Below, piece by piece: positions 33,602 to 42,501 of a DNA stretch of 64,000 nt (the first letter of the stretch is position 1; every line of letters starts with the position of its first letter). This stretch comes from JAIBJN01 sp963775395. Its GTDB lineage: Bacteria > Actinomycetota > Thermoleophilia > Gaiellales > Gaiellaceae. The position numbers and the translations under genes are program-made. Location of the stretch: the NCBI GenBank assembly GCA_963775395.1, contig CAVZIX010000009.1:1-64000 (forward strand), read 5' to 3'. Under the pieces are notes generated by a model. That model had not been told where the DNA came from. It ran no database searches and worked only from the letters and a program-made list of their open reading frames with translations.

Positions 33602-36600
33602 TTACGGGTTGTTCAGGAAGTAGTCCATCGCGCGGCCCATGACCTCCGCGCGCGTGTCTGCACCGGTGACGGCCTCGAGCCCGAAGCCGAGGAGCAGCGA
33701 GTCCTCGGTCGTGATCGAGGCACCCTCCGGGAAGCCGGCCGCCGTCGTGAACACGAAGTTGTTCACGTTCGGCGCGCTGCCGGGCGGAGGCCCGGAGACG
33801 ACCCAGCCGCCCGTGTCGCCGCCCTCGAAGGAGGTCGACGAGCCGTCGGGCAGGGTGATGTCGTCGATGAAGACGCCCAGACCCTGGACCGACCAGTCGC
33901 TCGCGTAGGAGATCGAGATCTCGACGGTCTGGCCGTTGTAGGCGTCGAGGTCGATCACCCACTCCTGCCAGCCCTGGGAGTCACCGGAGGCGGCGTTCCA
34001 CTTGGGCCCGGAGCAGTCGGCCCCCTGGTACTCCTCGAGCCACGGATGCAGCTCGTGCCAGCCCTCCGGGCAGCTGTCGCCCGTGCTCGTGGTCGTGAAC
34101 GCGCTCGGGAGCGTCGTCCGGTTCCCAGCCGCATCGCTGGACCTCCACGAACAGGTGGTCCCACGCGGCCTCGGTGTTGTAGGACGTCCAGAAACTGAGC
34201 GGCGCCGGATCGCCGGCCGGGACGCTGACCGACCGCGTCAGCTGCTTGTAGCGTGACGTCGGCGATCTGGGAGTAGGCGTAGCTTTCGCCCGTGTGCGGG
34301 TCGAAGGGCCCGCCTGGACGGTCGTACCTCGCCGAAACCCAGCTTTCGAACTGCGGGAACTCGTCGGGCGGCAGGATGCCGCTCGTCGCGATGAACGAGT
34401 TCGCGTTGTCGCCGTTCTGCGCGCTGTCCGCCCCGTTGAACATGAGCGTCAGCGAGTCGAACGGCGTGTCGACGCCGAGGACGTCGAAGATGTTGTCCTC
34501 GCTGAGACCGGCGCCGTTGTTGAGCAGGAAGCCGCCGAACCAGTATTCGAGCACGTCGCCCTGAGTGTCGCCGGAGCCGTGAAGGATCAGGCAGCGCCGT
34601 GGATCCGCGCCGCCGGCGATGAGCGCCGAGCACTGACCGTTTTCAGCGGTCGGGTCGTATGCCTGGGCCTGGTTCGTCGAGTGCTGCAAGCCCGCGTGCT
34701 TGCCCGTCCAGAGGGTCTTGCCGCCCTCGTTCAGGTACGCGCGGACGTTCAGGATCTGGTCCATCGCGATCCGCGACGCGTTGCCGCCACCCCAGCCGGG
34801 CTCTCGCGTGATGATGTCGTCGCCCGTGTACCAGACGACGGCGTCGTAGTGCGAGAGGACGCCGAGCATGGTGGCCGCTGTGCGGCCGTTGGCGTCGACG
34901 TCGTAGACGTCGTAGCCGATGTCGTTCGCCTCCAGGGCGTCCTGGTAGTAGGAGAGGTAGTGCGGCCCGGGAGTCTGCACCGGCGAGGCGCCGGTGTAGT
35001 CCTCGTTCGCGAGGATCAGCACGTCGTTCTTCGACTCGACGGCCGCCGTGTAGGTGAAGGAGTCGCTTGCGACTCTCTTGCCCCTCTCCTTGCCTTCGAA
35101 CCAGACGGTCACCCGGTCGCCGGGCTTGGTTCCCCTGACCCAGCTGTGCATGACCTGGTAGTAGACCGCGGTCACGCCGTAGCGGTCGCCGCCCTTGAAC
35201 TTGCTGGCGTTGGCGCTCTGCACCTTGCCGCCGTTGATCCGGTACTTGAGATCCACGTTCCGGAGCGTCTTCTTGGCGAGGACGCGGACCTCCTGCGGGT
35301 CGCCGTAGGAGACCGCGAACGTGAAGTTGGCGCCCGGAAGCCCGGTCTTGTACGTGTCGTCGCTCTTCAAGTAGAACGGCTTGGTGTCGATCCCGAGGTG
35401 CGAGACCGGGTCGTCCGGGTCCTGCGCCGACTTGGCGACGTCGAGCGCGAACGGAAGGTTCCGCTCGAACTCGGCCTGGACGAGTGCCTCGTCGTCCGGG
35501 AACACGAAGCCGCAGCCGTCGCAGCCCTCGGAGAGCTCAGGCGTCCACGCGAGCGCTCCGCGCTGCGCATGCGCGAAGTCGGTCGTCTCGCCGTTCGTCA
35601 CGTAGAGGACGTCGGACGAGAGCCCCGGATGGAAGTCCTCGATCGCCGGGTTGTCCAGGTTTCCGGACAGCGCGAAGTAGATCGGGTCGTCCGCGGTCGG
35701 CGTGCCGGTCTGCCAGCCCTCCGGATAGAGGAGCCACTGCCCCGCCGAGTGCCAGTTGACGTGGAAGACGAAGTCGACGCGGTTGTAGAGGCGCTGAATT
35801 GCCTGCGTCTCCGCCTCGGAGCCCGCCGAGGGCCCGCGGTACGTGTCGCTCGACGGGACGCTCGAGGAGCCCTCCTCGTCGTACTTGAAGTGCTCCGGGT
35901 AGTTGCGGTTCGGGTCGACGCCGTCGCCGACCTCGGTCGTTCCGTTCGCGTTGTTGTCGCGCAGGTTCTTCCGCCAGAGGCGGGTGTCCTCGCTCGCGAA
36001 CGTGTACTGGTAGCCGTCGGGGTTGGCGACGATGACGAACCAGTAGCTCGTTCTCCCGCAGGAGCTTCCTGATCTCCGCGTCGCCGTTCCGCCACCCGTT
36101 CACGAAGTACTTCAGCAGCCGGCTGTTGACCTCGGGAGAGATCCACTCGCGCGCGTGCTGCGTCGAGCTGTAGAGGACCGCCGGCTTGCGTCCGTCCTTC
36201 TTGCGGGCGTCCTGCGTGACCTTGAGGGCGATGAGCTCCCGGCCCTGGATCGTGCGGCCGAGGACCACCAGCTTCGTGATGCTCGGGTTGTCCCGCGCGA
36301 TCGCGTAGAGCTGCGCGCGATGGCCGTCAGGACTGTCGTAGTCGCGCCAGACGATGAAGCCGTTCGCGGCCTGGAGGGCGGCGAACTGCCGGGCGCTGAC
36401 GCCGTACTCGTTCTTGAGCACCTTGACGTCGAGGCCTTCCTTCCGCAGCGCGGAGAGCTGAGCTGTCGTCGAGCACGATCTGGAGCTCGACCTTCCCGCC
36501 GCCGCGTACGTCGGCCGCGGCAATGTCGTAGCCCTTGCCAGACAGGTCCGCGTACTCGGCCTGTGTGACGATCGCCCGATACATGTCGAGCGAGAGCGAA

Positions 36601-36686
36601 GTGGGCTGCTGCTTGGCCCCTGCCACCGACGGCCCGAAAACGAGCAGCACGGAGGCCAGGGCGAAGCCCATGACTAGGCGTTTCAT
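33602..36686 (-). pseudogene. Large secreted zinc carboxypeptidase (M14) with C-terminal beta-sandwich, four frameshifts
   Basis: Start ATG 36686 after AGGGGAG; signal peptide KRLVMGFALASVLLVFGPSVAGA. M14 catalytic region: STQHAREWISPE (zinc His and Glu), PNRNYPEHF, FHVNWHSAGQWLLYPEG (zinc His), ALAWTPELSEG (general base Glu). A long middle region and a C-terminal immune-inhibitor-A-like beta-sandwich (FIDDITLPDGSSTSFEGGDT) follow. The frame shifts at about 36464, 36043, 34251 and 34136; each is repaired by dropping one base, and 3085 minus 4 gives exactly 1027 codons. Broken as assembled, but otherwise well conserved. Confidence 0.85.
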
Positions 36687-36783
36687 TGACTCCCCTCTTT
36701 CAAAGGTTCCCCGGGTTGAAGGCAGGCAGATTGCCACGGGTGCAGGAAAAACGCAACCGCGCCAAGGCTAGGATGGCTGTGCG

Positions 36784-37258
36784 ATGACCGTCCAGCTCGG
36801 CCAGCCGACCGACCGCAAGCCGCCCTTCAAGTTCTCCGCGTTCACGCGCGTCGGCTTCTCGGACACCGACGCCCAGGGAATCGTCTACTACGGCCGCTAT
36901 CTCCCCTACTTCGACCTCGCCCGGGTGGAGTACGAGCGCCACCTCGGGCTCCTCCGGCGCGAGGTCGTGGGCAAGGACTTCGTCATGCGCTCGTCGTCGG
37001 TCGTCTACGAGGCCCCGGCGCGCTTCGACGACATGCTCGAGGTGTTCGTGCGCACGAAGCGGATCGGCCGGACGAGCATCACGAACGAGTACTGCGCCCA
37101 CCGCGTCGAGGACGACGTACTCATGTGCACCGCCGACCAGACGCTCGTGCTCGTGGCCGTACCGGAGCGGCGCCCGACGGCCGATCTCCGACGAGTACCG
37201 GCGCGCGATCGCGGACTTCGAGGGCGCCGACCTCGAGCAGGCGGTGCCGGCCACGTGA
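36784..37258 (+). pseudogene. Acyl-CoA thioesterase, hotdog fold (YbgC type), frameshifted near 37180
   Basis: A hotdog-fold thioesterase: TRVGFSDTDAQGIVYYGRYLPYFDLARVEY carries the catalytic Asp. The frame from the ATG drifts after ERRPT. One base later (near 37180) it continues PISDEYRRAIADFEGADLEQ to a TGA at 37256-37258 that overlaps the GTG of the next gene. Dropping one base gives 157 residues. Uncorrected, this frame reads on into the GAF gene and makes a false fusion. A TAGGAT -10-like hexamer ends 9 nt before the ATG. Confidence 0.82.
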
Positions 37259-37758
37259 GCGCCGCCGTCGACGCCTACCGCGGCGGCCTCGAGGCCGTCG
37301 ATCGCATCGTCAACCGCGAGTCGGAGGCCGACGAGGTGCTCCGCAAGACCGTCGAGGTGCTCCATGACCGCTTCGACCGCTATTCGTGGGTCGGCATCTA
37401 CCTCGTCGAGGGCGACGACCTCGTCCTCGGGCCCTGGAAGGGCCCGCAGGCGACGGACCACGTTCGCATCCCGATCGGGGAGGGGATCTGCGGGGCTGCC
37501 GCGGCGAGTGGCGTCACGGAGATCGTCGACGACGTCAACGCCGACGACCGCTACCTCGCGTGCTTCGTCTCGACGCGGAGCGAGATCGTCGTGCCGATCG
37601 CCTACGAGGGCCGGGTCGTGGGCGAGATCGACATCGACTCCGACGTCCCGGCGGCCTTCGGCCAGGAGGACAGGACGTTCCTCGAGCGCGTCGCGCTCCT
37701 CATCTCTCCCCACTGCCTCGTGGGCTGGGACACCGGCGGAAAGGCGTGGAGCCCGTGA
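37255..37758 (+). CDS. GAF domain protein
   Basis: 167 residues, a single GAF domain: YSWVGIYLVEGDDLVLGPWKG, IPIGEGICGAAAASG, VDDVNADDRYLACF, TRSEIVVPIAYEGRVVGEIDIDS. The pattern resembles free methionine-(R)-sulfoxide reductase (fRMsr) and related GAF proteins, but the catalytic Cys set is only partly present (CGAA and CF), so that activity is not claimed. GTG start shares GTGA with the thioesterase stop; the VOC gene starts the same way at its end. Confidence 0.8.
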   Translation: MSAAVDAYRGGLEAVDRIVNRESEADEVLRKTVEVLHDRFDRYSWVGIYLVEGDDLVLGPWKGPQATDHVRIPIGEGICGAAAASGVTEIVDDVNADDRYLACFVSTRSEIVVPIAYEGRVVGEIDIDSDVPAAFGQEDRTFLERVALLISPHCLVGWDTGGKAWSP

Positions 37759-38306
37759 TCAAGGCGCTCGACCACCTCGACCTCGTCGTCACCTCGCTCG
37801 AGCGCAGCCTGCCCTTCTACCAGGGGCTTCTCGGCCTCACGCGCGCGAGCGAGGTCGTCGGAGAGCGCGGCGAGACGATCGTCTACATCTCCCGCCCCGG
37901 CGAGGAGCCGGCCGGGAACTTCTCCATCGGGCTCCGCGAGAAGCAGTCCGACGCACACCCGACGCCGTACGACCGCTACGGCGTCGGCGTCCACCACGTC
38001 GCGTTCGAGGTCGAGTCGCGCGACGCGGTCGACGAGCGGGCCGAGTGGCTGCGCGCGCAGGGCGCCGAGATCGAGAGCGGCCCCGAGGAATACGACTACC
38101 GCCCGGGCTACTACGCCGTTTTCTTCTACGACCCCGACGGCCTGAAGCTCGAGATCCTGTACGTCCCTAGGCGCTCTAGTCGACGGCGAGCGAGTCCCGG
38201 AGCACGCGCTCGGCCTCGCGCACCGGGTCGGCGAGCTCGGCTGCCGCGATCGCGTTCCGGCCGCTCGCCTTCGCCTGGTAGGCGGCGGTGTCCGCGGCGA
38301 GGATGA
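37755..38306 (+). CDS. VOC family protein (glyoxalase-like)
   Basis: The first about 139 residues are a complete VOC fold: LDHLDLVVTSLERSLPFYQGLLGL, GVHHVAFEVESRDAVDERAEWL, AVFFYDPDGLKLEILYVP, with metal-site His and Glu. Substrate unknown. The frame then runs 44 residues further as an Arg-rich tail antisense to the end of the diguanylate cyclase gene; the natural end is probably just after EILYVPR near 38172. GTG start overlaps the GAF stop (GTGA). Confidence 0.82.
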   Translation: MIKALDHLDLVVTSLERSLPFYQGLLGLTRASEVVGERGETIVYISRPGEEPAGNFSIGLREKQSDAHPTPYDRYGVGVHHVAFEVESRDAVDERAEWLRAQGAEIESGPEEYDYRPGYYAVFFYDPDGLKLEILYVPRRSSRRRASPGARARPRAPGRRARLPRSRSGRSPSPGRRRCPRRG

Positions 38307-39396
38307 GGCCTTCGACGCTCGGGCCGGCTCCCTGGTGGGCGACGACGCCGATCGAGATCGTGACGGGGATGTCGTCGGCGCGCGTGACCTCCTCCACCCT
38401 GGAGCGCATGCGCTCGGCGACGATCATGGCGCCCTCCATGTCCGTCTCCGGGAGGAGGACGCAGAACTCGTCGCCGCCGAAGCGGGCCGCGACGTCATAC
38501 GCGCGAGTCGAGTCCCTGAGCGCCGCGGCGACGCTCGCGAGCGCGCGGTCGCCCGCGAGGTGCCCGCGGGAGGTGTTGATGTCCCTGAGGTGGTCGACGT
38601 CGACCATGAGCAGCGCCACCGGGCGGTCGAACCGGGCGGCGCGGCCGAGCTCCTGGTCTACAGCGGCCTTGAGATGGCGGACGTTGTAGAGACCGGTCTT
38701 GGGCTCGATCCGTCTCGCCTCGACGAGCGCGGGAATCGCGAGCGAGCGGTAGGCGAGCGCCAGTGGCAGGAGCGTCAACGCGGCGAGCCCGGGAAAATCC
38801 GCCCAGAGAGCGGCTCCGATCGCGCCGAGCGACAGGAGCCCGGCGTCGATGAGGACACAGTCGAACCGCACCGTGTCCCGCAGGCCGACGCCGCGGGCGA
38901 GCCTGAGCACAGCGGCCAGCAGGCCGTAGTGGAGGGCGAGGAACGACGCGATCGCGGCGACCGCGCCGAGCGTCCAGCTCGCGGCCGAGCTGCCGTCGAC
39001 GACGTCGAACACCGCCCGGGCGAGGAGCGCGGGAGCCACGTAGTTGCAGAGGTTGAAGAGCGCGATGTACCAGTCGCTGCGCGTCCGGATCCACGCCGGG
39101 ACGAAGGCGACCGCGACGAGCAGGACGAAGAGCGAGGGCGGCAGCACGAGGACGGCCGTGAAGAACGGCGCCAGCGAGAGCTGCGAGCTCTGGTGCTTGG
39201 CCCGGTCGGCGCCCAGCAGGTGCGCGATCGCGACGAGCGGCAGGAGGATCGCGAAGTCGACCCAGTCCCCTTGCTCCACCGGCGTCGGCGGGCCGAGCTT
39301 GGCCAGCAGCGTGACCGTGGCGAGAACGAGCACGAGCTCGAGGCCCGCGGCTTCGCGGCCGAGCCTGTGAGCAGGGGAGTTCTGGACGTGTCGCAT
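38176..39396 (-). CDS. Membrane diguanylate cyclase (GGDEF)
   Basis: 406 residues from the ATG at 39396, which has GAGG 5 nt upstream; an in-frame ATG at 39441 is less likely because it sits right behind a hairpin with no spaced ribosome-binding site. About seven membrane segments (residues 20-215, a MASE-like sensor) are followed by a GGDEF domain with intact active site ARFGGDEF and the substrate motif VDVDHLRDIN. It should make c-di-GMP. No RxxD inhibitory site is seen at the usual position. Confidence 0.9.
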   Translation of the reverse strand: MRHVQNSPAHRLGREAAGLELVLVLATVTLLAKLGPPTPVEQGDWVDFAILLPLVAIAHLLGADRAKHQSSQLSLAPFFTAVLVLPPSLFVLLVAVAFVPAWIRTRSDWYIALFNLCNYVAPALLARAVFDVVDGSSAASWTLGAVAAIASFLALHYGLLAAVLRLARGVGLRDTVRFDCVLIDAGLLSLGAIGAALWADFPGLAALTLLPLALAYRSLAIPALVEARRIEPKTGLYNVRHLKAAVDQELGRAARFDRPVALLMVDVDHLRDINTSRGHLAGDRALASVAAALRDSTRAYDVAARFGGDEFCVLLPETDMEGAMIVAERMRSRVEEVTRADDIPVTISIGVVAHQGAGPSVEGLILAADTAAYQAKASGRNAIAAAELADPVREAERVLRDSLAVD

Positions 39397-39445
39397 CGAC
39401 GCCTCGCACCGTTCGTCGGCCGGCCTCCGAGGCGCCCGCATCCCC

Positions 39446-39509
39446 CGAACGGGTTACCACTCACCCGTTCGAGTGACCCGAAAGGGTGAGAGCGTCCCTC
39501 GAACGAGGG
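39446..39509 (-). promoter_or_regulatory. Stacked, mutually exclusive hairpins in front of the diguanylate cyclase gene
   Basis: Three inverted repeats lie between the coiled-coil gene and the cyclase: CCCTCG-AA-CGAGGG (39496-39509), CTCACCC/GGGTGAG (39459-39465 with 39484-39490) and CGAACGGGT/ACCCGTTCG (39446-39454 with 39463-39471). The last two compete for the same bases, so the leader can switch between folds. It could also simply be a terminator of the gene upstream. Confidence 0.45.
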
Positions 39510-39528
39510 ATGCCCGAGCGCCTTGCGG

Positions 39529-40222
39529 CTACGAGCGCTCGAGCGTGCGCCGAAGGAGCTCGGCGGCTCCGGCGGCGCTCATGGCGGCGATCGGCTCGCC
39601 CACGGCGTTGGCGGCCAGCTCGTTCGCCTGCCGAACGAGGGCGTCGCGCTCGACTGCGACCTGGCCGCGGGCAACGAGGAGGGCGGCACGCATCTGGTCC
39701 CCCACTCCGCGATCTCGGCGGGGCCGGCGCCGGGCCGGACGCCGGTCTCCACCGCGACGCGCGGACGCCGGCTGAGGACTGCGGCGAGCTCGGCAGCGCG
39801 CGAGGCGAGCTCCTGGGCCTGTCCTCGGCAGCCTTCGCGGCGGCCTCCAGCTCCGAGGCTCGGCTCAGCGCGTCGCGCGCATGACGCTCGGCCACGCCCA
39901 GGGTGTCGCGCGTGCGAATGTGGAAGCGGCGCGCGGCCGCCAGACGCTCGGCATCGCCGGCGGCCTCTGCGGCGGCGAGCTCCTGCTCGGCCCGCTCCGC
40001 GGCGTCCGCGCCTGCCTCCAGGGCTCGTGTCGACTCCTCGATCTCGCGTTCGGCCGCGGCCCGTTCGTCCGGCAGCCGGTCGAGGAAGGCGACGAGCTCG
40101 AGCGCGGCGCCACGGAGGTCCTCGCACGCGGCGTAGAGCTCGTCGATCTCCGCCGTCTCGGCCGCGACCTCCTCGTCCGCCCGCTCGAGATCCGCGAGGA
40201 TCTCGAGTCGCCGGTCGCTCAT
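39529..40222 (-). pseudogene. Coiled-coil protein of unknown function, two frameshifts
   Basis: N-terminus SDRRLEILADLERADEEVAAE starts a long Ala/Glu-rich coiled coil (to about residue 135). The frame shifts near 39811 (continues AQELASRAAELAAVL) and again near 39692 at a G5 run (continues QMRAALLVARGQVAVERDAL ... LLRRTLERS), ending at 39529. Adding one base at each site gives 231 residues. The ATG overlaps the rel stop by one base (TGATG), so it is cotranscribed with rel. No family recognised. Confidence 0.7.
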
Positions 40223-42432
40223 CAGGACGGCGTGACGCGGTAGGCGTCGAAGACGGACTCGAGGTTGCGGAGCGAGCCGAGGAGCGCGCGCAGCGCCTTG
40301 ATGTCACCGACCTCGGCCACATACCAGTTCTTCGCCATCTGATCCTCGACGTGACCGCCGTACTCGACGATGTTCGTCCCGTGCTCGGCGAACGTCCGCG
40401 CGACGTCTTCGAGCAGGCGCGGGCGGTCCCAGGAGACGACGGCGATCTGCACGCGGAAGCTCTGCGACGCGCCGCCGTCCCACTCCACCGGGGTGAAGCG
40501 CTCCGGGTTGCGCATCAGCGCCTTCACATTCGGGCAGTCGAGGCGATGGATGGTGATCCCCTTGCCGAGCGAGATGTACCCGGCGATCTCGTCTCCGGGC
40601 ACCGGCGTGCAGCACTTGGCGAGCCGGACGAGCACGTCCTCGACGCCCGGGACGTGGATGCCGAAGTTCTGCGACGCAACGGCCTCGCGCTCCTTGGGCT
40701 TGCGCGGGAGCGTCTCCTCTTCGACGACCTGGTCGGTCTTGAGCCGGTGGAGGACCTTGTTGGCGACCTGCGAGACCTGGAGCTTGCCGGAGCCGAGGGC
40801 GAGGTAGAAGTCCTCGGCCTTCTTGAAGCCCATCTCGCGGATGATCTCCGCGAGGAGCGGCGAGCCGGACAGCTTCTTGTACGGCAGGTTGTGCTGCTTG
40901 AGCGCGTTCTCGAGCGCGTCGCGGCCCCGCTGCTCGGCCACCTCGCGCGTCTCGCGGCTGAACCACTGACGAATCTTGTTGCGGGCACGTGACGAGACCG
41001 CCAGCGAGAGCCAGTCGCGCGAGGGGCCGCGGCTGGCCTGCTTCGACGTGAGGATCTCGACGAAGTCGCCGCTGCGCATCCGGTAGTGGAGCGGGACGAT
41101 GCGGCCGTTCACCTTCGCGCCGACGGTGCGGTGGCCGACGTCGGTGTGCACCGAGTAGGCGAAGTCGATCGGCGTCGCGCCGGCGGGCAGCGTCTTCACC
41201 TCGCCCTTGGGCGTGAAGACGTACACCTCGTCGAGGGCAAGCTCCGGGAAGGCCCGCCGCAGCTCGCGCGAGTCGGTCTCCTCCTGCTGCCAGTCCGCGA
41301 GCTGCTGCATCCACGCGAGCTCGGCGTCGGCTGCCTTCTTGCCCTTGGCGCCCTTGTAGAGCCAGTGCGCGGCGATGCCCTTCTCCGCGGTCTCGTGCAT
41401 GTCGCGGGTGCGAACCTGGATCTCGAGCGGCTTGCCCTCCGGTCCGATCACCGTCGTGTGCAGCGAGCGGTACATGTTGAACTTGGGCATGGCCACGTAG
41501 TCCTTGAAGCGGCCGGGCATCGGCTTCCAGAGCGAATGGATGACGCCGAGCGCGCCGTAGCAGTCGCGCTCGCCCTCCTTGCCGTCCCGCTCGACGAGGA
41601 CGCGCATCGCGGTCAGGTCGTAGATCTCGTTGAACTCCTTCCCGCGCTTCACCATCTTCTCGTAGATGGAGTAGAAGTGCTTCGCGCGCGAGGCGATCTC
41701 GGCCGGGATTCCGACCTTCTGGAGCTCTCGCTCGAGCGTCTTCCCGGCGGCCTGCACGTACTTCTCCCGCTCGGCGCGGCGCTGGTTGACCATCGCCTGG
41801 ATCTCGACGTATTTACGCGGGTGCAGCGTCTGGAAGGCGAGGTCTTCCAGCTCCCACTTGATCGTGTGGATACCGAGGCGGTGCGCGAGCGGTGCGTAGA
41901 CCTCGAGCGTCTCCCGGGCCTTCTGCAGCTGCTTCTGCTTCCCGAGGTACTCGATCGTCCGCATGTTGTGGAGGCGGTCGGCGAGCTTGATCAGGATGAC
42001 GTCGGGGTCCTGCGCCATCGCCACGATCATCTTGCGGTAGTTCTCGGCCTGGGCCTGCTCGCGGCTCTGGAAGCGGATCCGGGTCAGCTTCGTGACGCCC
42101 TCGACGAGCCTGGAGACCTCGTCGCCGAACTCCTCGCGCACCTGCTCGATCGTGGCGTCCGTGTCCTCGACGACGTCGTGGATGAGCGCGGCGGCGATCG
42201 TCTGGTCGGAGCGGCGCAGCTCCGCGAGGATCTGCGCGACGCCGAGCGGGTGCAGGATGAAGTCCTCGCCGCTCCGGCGCTGCTGGTCGGCGTGCGCCTC
42301 CGAGGCGAAGTGATAGGCGCGCTCCAGCAGATCCCGATCGACATCGGGGTTGTAGGCCGCCACCTCGGCGACGAGCTGGTCGAACAGCTCGTGATGCCGC
42401 TCGGCGGACGCGGTGAGCACCTGACCCGCCAT
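40222..42432 (-). CDS. rel: Bifunctional (p)ppGpp synthetase/hydrolase
   Basis: 736 residues. Hydrolase HD domain with His85-Asp86 in AALIHDVVED; synthetase domain (RVLVERDGKEGERDCYGALGVIHSLW, MPKFNMYRSLHTTVIG); TGS domain (VYVFTPKGEVKTLPAGATPIDFAY); C-terminal zinc-finger-type region (LAKCCTPVPGDEIAGY) and ACT domain (FRVQIAVVSWDRPRLLEDVARTF). Ribosome-associated stringent-response enzyme. A hairpin-rich 69-nt gap separates it from recJ upstream. Confidence 0.96.
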   Translation of the reverse strand: MAGQVLTASAERHHELFDQLVAEVAAYNPDVDRDLLERAYHFASEAHADQQRRSGEDFILHPLGVAQILAELRRSDQTIAAALIHDVVEDTDATIEQVREEFGDEVSRLVEGVTKLTRIRFQSREQAQAENYRKMIVAMAQDPDVILIKLADRLHNMRTIEYLGKQKQLQKARETLEVYAPLAHRLGIHTIKWELEDLAFQTLHPRKYVEIQAMVNQRRAEREKYVQAAGKTLERELQKVGIPAEIASRAKHFYSIYEKMVKRGKEFNEIYDLTAMRVLVERDGKEGERDCYGALGVIHSLWKPMPGRFKDYVAMPKFNMYRSLHTTVIGPEGKPLEIQVRTRDMHETAEKGIAAHWLYKGAKGKKAADAELAWMQQLADWQQEETDSRELRRAFPELALDEVYVFTPKGEVKTLPAGATPIDFAYSVHTDVGHRTVGAKVNGRIVPLHYRMRSGDFVEILTSKQASRGPSRDWLSLAVSSRARNKIRQWFSRETREVAEQRGRDALENALKQHNLPYKKLSGSPLLAEIIREMGFKKAEDFYLALGSGKLQVSQVANKVLHRLKTDQVVEEETLPRKPKEREAVASQNFGIHVPGVEDVLVRLAKCCTPVPGDEIAGYISLGKGITIHRLDCPNVKALMRNPERFTPVEWDGGASQSFRVQIAVVSWDRPRLLEDVARTFAEHGTNIVEYGGHVEDQMAKNWYVAEVGDIKALRALLGSLRNLESVFDAYRVTPS

Positions 42433-42501
42433 GAACTCATCTTAGCTCCCGGGGTGCAAGACTCCTGCCCCCGTTCGGGCGAGAACCTGCGGCGAACCCT
42501 C

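Noticed and set aside
33602..36686. Programmed ribosomal frameshifting in the M14 peptidase gene
   Set aside because: Four separate shifts with no slippery heptamer, no common stop codon and no stimulatory structure. Sequence error or decay is simpler.
36784..37758. A thioesterase-GAF fusion protein
   Set aside because: The continuous frame exists only because of a one-base shift at about 37180. The other frame restores a normal thioesterase end and a GTGA overlap with a separate GAF gene.
39446..39509. A c-di-GMP (GEMM) riboswitch in front of the GGDEF gene
   Set aside because: Hairpins exist, but the conserved GEMM core sequences and tetraloop receptor are not present.
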